The notes beneath the pieces are model-generated. The model was not told the origin of the DNA. It worked only from the letters and a program-made list of their open reading frames with translations, and did no database searches. 64,000 nt of DNA, from NCBI GenBank assembly GCA_013289955.1, contig JABCYZ010000006.1:62001-126000 (forward strand), given 5' to 3'. Below, one piece after another: positions 59,930-64,000 of this stretch. The stretch comes from Acidobacteriota bacterium. GTDB taxonomy: Bacteria; Acidobacteriota; Terriglobia; Acidiferrales; UBA7541. The position numbers were made by a program, and so were the translations under genes. Numbering within the stretch: the stretch's first letter is position 1; every line of letters starts with the position of its first letter.

Positions 59930-62616
59930 ATTCCTGGAGCAGGCTGCACTCCTGGTGGCAAGCGATGCTGCATCGTTCGCGTATGGAGACCGAGATGGAT
60001 AGGGAACTCCGTTTCCACCTCGAAGCTTTTGCCGACGACTTGGTCCGCAGCGGCGTTTCGCCTGAGCAAGCCATGCGTCGGGCGCGCATCGAGTTCGGTG
60101 CCATCGAACGCGTCAAGGAGGAAGGCCGCGAGGCCCGCGGCGTCGCCAGGATCGGAGAATTGCTCCAGGATCTGCGTTTTGCCGCGCGAATGCTCCAGAA
60201 GAGTCCAGGTTTTACCGCCGTGGCCGTCCTCACGCTGGCCCTTGGCATTGGCGCGAATACCGCTATCTTCAGCGTGGTGAACGCGGTGCTCCTGAGTCCG
60301 CTCCCCTACGCCGATGCCGACCGCCTGGTGCTGGTGAGGGAAGTCTTACCCCACGCTGGACCGCAACCCTTCGAGGTCTCTGGACCGGATATCTCCCAGA
60401 TTCAAAAGCTGAATCATGTCTTTCAGAAAGTAGGTGGATTCCGAGTCTGGACCTATGAGTTTTCCGGAAGAGGTGAACCTCAGCGGGTAACTGCCAACCG
60501 CATCAGCAGCAATCTCTTCGATGTGCTGGGAGTGCAACCCCTTGTAGGGAGAGTCTTTACATCCGAGGAAGAGCTTCCCGGGCATCACGTGGTTATCCTG
60601 AGCTATGGGCTGTGGCAGCGTCGTTTCGACGGGCAACTTGCCATTCTCGGCCAAACTGTAAATCTGGACCGCAAGCCCTACACGATTGTCGGCGTTATGC
60701 CGCGGAGCTTCGTCCTACCGCTCCCCGGAATGGCGCAGGGAGTAGCCGCCGAACTTTGGGTGCCGTTGGGACTTACAAAGGCGGAGCTCGAGGACGTGGG
60801 AGATAATTTCGACTACAGCGTCGCTGCTCGCCTCAAACCGGGAGTTTCCCTGGGACAAGTCAACGCCGACTTGCAGCTCGTCGCGCAAGGGGTGCTGGAA
60901 ACCTACGCGAAAGCCATGAGCGACGCCCACCAGTCCCTGGGCGACTTCCAACTAGGGATGGCGGCGCAGCCGCTTCGCGATGATGTGACTGGTCCGCTGA
61001 GGCCGACACTCTGGATGCTCCTTGGCTCGGTGGGTCTGGTCCTGCTGATCGCTTGCGTGAACGTCGCAAACCTTTTAATGATGCGCGCCGCCGGCAGGCA
61101 GAAAGAAATGGCCGTTCGACTGGCCCTCGGCGCGGGAAGATTTCGCTTGCTGCGGCAATTCCTTGTTGAAGGGATGCTGCTTGCTTCTCTTGGAGGTGCG
61201 CTCGGTTTGGCGGTCGGACTCTGGTTTAAGGATGCTCTGGTAGCCAGAATGCCCGCGAGCGTACCGCGGTTTCACGCCATCGAACTCAATTGGGCCGTTC
61301 TACTCTTTACTTTTCTCATCGTTTCCGTGGTCGGAATTGTGTTCGGCGCTTTACCATCGATTTGGGCTTCAGGAACCGATCCCTATTCGTCTTTAAAGGA
61401 GGGTGGTCGCGGCGCCTCGGAAGGGCGTGAGCGTCAGCGTACGCGCGCACTGTTTGTGGTCGTCGAGGTTGCGCTCTCCGTGATGCTGCTGATCGGGGCG
61501 GGACTCTTGGTGCGCAGTTTCGAACGCGTATTGAACACCGATCCGGGCTTCCGTCCCGAGCGCGTCTTAACCGCGTCGATCGACCTGCCGCCCGACGAGT
61601 ACTCGAAGGATGAGCAGGTGGTTTCCTTCTACAGACAATTGACTGAGCGCTTGCGGCAAACCCCGGGCATTTTGGCCGTAGGAGGCTCGACCGACCTCCC
61701 ACTGATGGGAGGGTGGACACACGCTTTTACGCCGGAAAGTTATCGCCCCTCCCCCGGATCGGGACTCCTCATGAGCTATCACTCCGTTATTTATGGTGAC
61801 TACCTGCAGGTGATGGGAATTCCGTTGCTACGGGGACGCTACTTTACGGACCACGATGATCGGAGTTCCACGCACGCACTCATCGTCAGTGAATCGCTGG
61901 CCAAGAAGTATTGGCCAGGCCAGGACCCGTTAGGCAAGCGCCTCAAGTGGGGAACAGCGGAGACAGCCAGCCCCTGGCTCACGATCGTCGGCATCGTCGG
62001 CGATGTCAAGCAAGGACCTCTGGATTTCGTAACCGCTCTGCACACCTACGAACCCTACGCGCAACTCGGCGAGGCACCTTCGCTGCGCATCGCCGTGCGA
62101 AGCCAGGTAGAACCTGCCAGCGTCGCCGCTGCTGTCCGCGCCGCTGCGTGGGGCTTGGATCGCCAGCTTGCGCTCGCCAATATGCGGCCTATGGATGAAG
62201 TGATCAGCCGATCCACGGCTGCCCGTCGCTTCAACCTCCTGGTAGTGGGATCTTTTGCGGTCTTGGCGCTGGCCCTTGCAGCCCTGGGCATCTACGCCGT
62301 GCTGGCGTTCTCCGTCGCCCGCCGAACCCATGAGATTGGCGTTCGTATGGCTTTGGGTGCCGGAGGCGGTGACGTGCTAGGACTGGTGTTGGGTCAAGCA
62401 TTGCGTGTGACGGTGATAGGTGTCTGCTTCGGCGTTGTTGGCGCGCTTGGCTTGACGCGTTTTCTAGGAAACCTGCTCTACGAGGTGCAGCCAACGGATC
62501 CACCGACGTTCGTCGGCGTGCTGTTGCTGCTTCTAAGCGTCTCGATCGCGGCATCTTACCTTCCGGCTCGGCGCGCGATGCGGGTCGATCCGATGGTGGC
62601 GCTGAGGTATGAATGA
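59926..62616 (+). CDS. ADOP-type ABC transporter permease (MacB/FtsX-like)
   Basis: N-terminal [79 protein letters not shown]-terminal FtsX-like domain. Confidence 0.93.
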   Translation: MNSWSRLHSWWQAMLHRSRMETEMDRELRFHLEAFADDLVRSGVSPEQAMRRARIEFGAIERVKEEGREARGVARIGELLQDLRFAARMLQKSPGFTAVAVLTLALGIGANTAIFSVVNAVLLSPLPYADADRLVLVREVLPHAGPQPFEVSGPDISQIQKLNHVFQKVGGFRVWTYEFSGRGEPQRVTANRISSNLFDVLGVQPLVGRVFTSEEELPGHHVVILSYGLWQRRFDGQLAILGQTVNLDRKPYTIVGVMPRSFVLPLPGMAQGVAAELWVPLGLTKAELEDVGDNFDYSVAARLKPGVSLGQVNADLQLVAQGVLETYAKAMSDAHQSLGDFQLGMAAQPLRDDVTGPLRPTLWMLLGSVGLVLLIACVNVANLLMMRAAGRQKEMAVRLALGAGRFRLLRQFLVEGMLLASLGGALGLAVGLWFKDALVARMPASVPRFHAIELNWAVLLFTFLIVSVVGIVFGALPSIWASGTDPYSSLKEGGRGASEGRERQRTRALFVVVEVALSVMLLIGAGLLVRSFERVLNTDPGFRPERVLTASIDLPPDEYSKDEQVVSFYRQLTERLRQTPGILAVGGSTDLPLMGGWTHAFTPESYRPSPGSGLLMSYHSVIYGDYLQVMGIPLLRGRYFTDHDDRSSTHALIVSESLAKKYWPGQDPLGKRLKWGTAETASPWLTIVGIVGDVKQGPLDFVTALHTYEPYAQLGEAPSLRIAVRSQVEPASVAAAVRAAAWGLDRQLALANMRPMDEVISRSTAARRFNLLVVGSFAVLALALAALGIYAVLAFSVARRTHEIGVRMALGAGGGDVLGLVLGQALRVTVIGVCFGVVGALGLTRFLGNLLYEVQPTDPPTFVGVLLLLLSVSIAASYLPARRAMRVDPMVALRYE

Positions 62617-62665
62617 GGAAGGCGCAGGTCAACGCGGAGCTCGGGGTTATCACACCGGAGGTACT

Positions 62666-64000
62666 GTGAAGGTATGGAGTAGGATCGGTTCGTGGTTCCG
62701 CGCAATGCTCTGGCGCTCTCGTATGGAAAGCGACATGGACGCGGAGCTCCGTTTTCACCTTGAGGCATTCGCGGAGGATTTGGTACAGAACGGCGTTTCG
62801 CGCGAGGAAGCCCTGCGTCGTGCGCGCATCGAGTTTGGCGGGATCGAGCGCGTCAAGGAAGAAGGCCGGGAAGCTCGCGGCACGAGAATCATCGAAACGC
62901 TGCTGCAGGATTTGCGCTATGGCGCGCGCGTGTTCCGCAAAAGCCCCGGTTTTACCGCCGTCGCAGTTCTTACCCTCGCGCTCGGCATCGGCGCGAATAC
63001 GGCCATCTTCAGCCTGGTCGACGGCATTCTTCTTCGGCCCCTGCCGTTCAGAGCGCCGCAAAACCTCGTGAGCATCACCGGAACGTTTCCGAGGGGCGGG
63101 TTCGTGGCCATGCGCGAGCAGATGCAATCGCTCGATGTGTCGGCATATTTTGAAGGGCACGAATTCAATCTTACGGGCCGCGGTGATCCGCTGCGCCTGA
63201 CCGGCGCCCTCGTGTCTGCCGAATTTTTCTCCGTCCTGGGCGCGCGCCCCGAGCTGGGCCGCTCCTTTTATCCCGGCGATGACATAGCCGGCCGGGATAA
63301 CTACGTCGTCCTGAGTCACTCCCTCTGGCACGAGCGGTTCGGCGGCGATCCTTCGATTCTCGGCCGTTCCATCGAACTCGAAGGCGTCAGCCGCGAAGTT
63401 ATCGGCGTGATGCCCGCAGAATTTGTGTTTCCCTCTGCCAAAACCCAGATCTGGCTGCCTCTTCATAACGATCCTCGCGACACGGTCGCGTATTGGGCCG
63501 GCGATTTCATGCCTGTCATCGGACGACTCCGTCCCGGGACAACGATTCCGCAGGCCCGCGCCGAAATTCGGATGTTCCAGTCGCGAGTGCCGAAACTTTT
63601 CCCGTGGCCCATGCCGGCAGACTGGAACGCCGACATCAGTGTCGTTGAATTGCGTACCGGGATGGTCGGGGACATGCGCAGCCGTCTCTACCTGCTTTTT
63701 GGCGCGGTCGGTGTGATTCTTCTCATCGCTTGCGTCAACGTCGCCAATCTCGCACTTTCCCGCGCCGCCACGCGCGAAAAAGAAATTGCCGTTCGCACGG
63801 CCATGGGCGCGGAACGCGGACGGGTCATCCGGCAACTTCTTACAGAAAGCGTCTTGCTTGCTCTTCTCGGTGCTTTGCTTGGAATTTTTCTTGCCACCGA
63901 AGGATTGCAACTGTTGAAGGCCGTGCTTCCAGCCGATACTCCGCGACTTGCTGATGCGCATATCGACTGGCGGGTTCTTTCCTTCACAGGCGGCCTCGCG
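62666..64000 (+). CDS. Second ADOP-type permease, truncated by window end
   Basis: Not in ORF track. GTG start: [128 protein letters not shown]; open for 445 codons to the edge. Confidence 0.92.
   Translation, partial: MKVWSRIGSWFRAMLWRSRMESDMDAELRFHLEAFAEDLVQNGVSREEALRRARIEFGGIERVKEEGREARGTRIIETLLQDLRYGARVFRKSPGFTAVAVLTLALGIGANTAIFSLVDGILLRPLPFRAPQNLVSITGTFPRGGFVAMREQMQSLDVSAYFEGHEFNLTGRGDPLRLTGALVSAEFFSVLGARPELGRSFYPGDDIAGRDNYVVLSHSLWHERFGGDPSILGRSIELEGVSREVIGVMPAEFVFPSAKTQIWLPLHNDPRDTVAYWAGDFMPVIGRLRPGTTIPQARAEIRMFQSRVPKLFPWPMPADWNADISVVELRTGMVGDMRSRLYLLFGAVGVILLIACVNVANLALSRAATREKEIAVRTAMGAERGRVIRQLLTESVLLALLGALLGIFLATEGLQLLKAVLPADTPRLADAHIDWRVLSFTGGLA

Noticed and set aside
62231-63961. 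576-aa minus-strand ORF
   Set aside because: Spans two sense ADOP permease genes in antisense; the sense strand is clearly coding.

Overview
GC-rich bacterial chromosomal window. Two tandem ADOP-type permeases behind a PadR gene, DUF4097 and DUF3300 proteins, and a fused LptF-LptG suggest Acidobacteriota (inference). The window is densely coding and mostly housekeeping: trpS, scpAB, two RsuA/RluB-type pseudouridine synthases, hisC, rarA, tsaC, anmK, mutS, a prolyl-oligopeptidase, a MgtE-N/CBS + NRAMP pair, uppS-cdsA-dxr-rseP, fur, an MBL-RibF fusion, mazG, menC, a leuB-like gene, recO-glyQ-glyS-ppdK, lptFG, GH57, and padR-ADOP-ADOP. I found no rRNA, tRNA, CRISPR array, transposase, prophage or classical defence island. 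Two CDSs running off the window edges (1..571 minus; 62666..64000 plus) are absent from the ORF track and were read directly from the sequence. Best candidates for something new: (1) a ~480-nt structured leader with a strong intrinsic terminator and M-box-like elements, upstream of a channel-less MgtE sensor protein and an NRAMP homologue carrying Mg-transporter-like (NRMT) substitutions; (2) a tandem pseudouridine synthase whose catalytic GRLD motif is GNLE; (3) a ~90-aa in-frame insertion with a palindrome inside trpS; (4) a metallo-beta-lactamase-fold/RibF fusion; (5) dispersed CACAGAG-type intergenic repeats; (6) a CTAG-rich candidate operator on the padR promoter. All family calls are from reading motifs; no database search was run.
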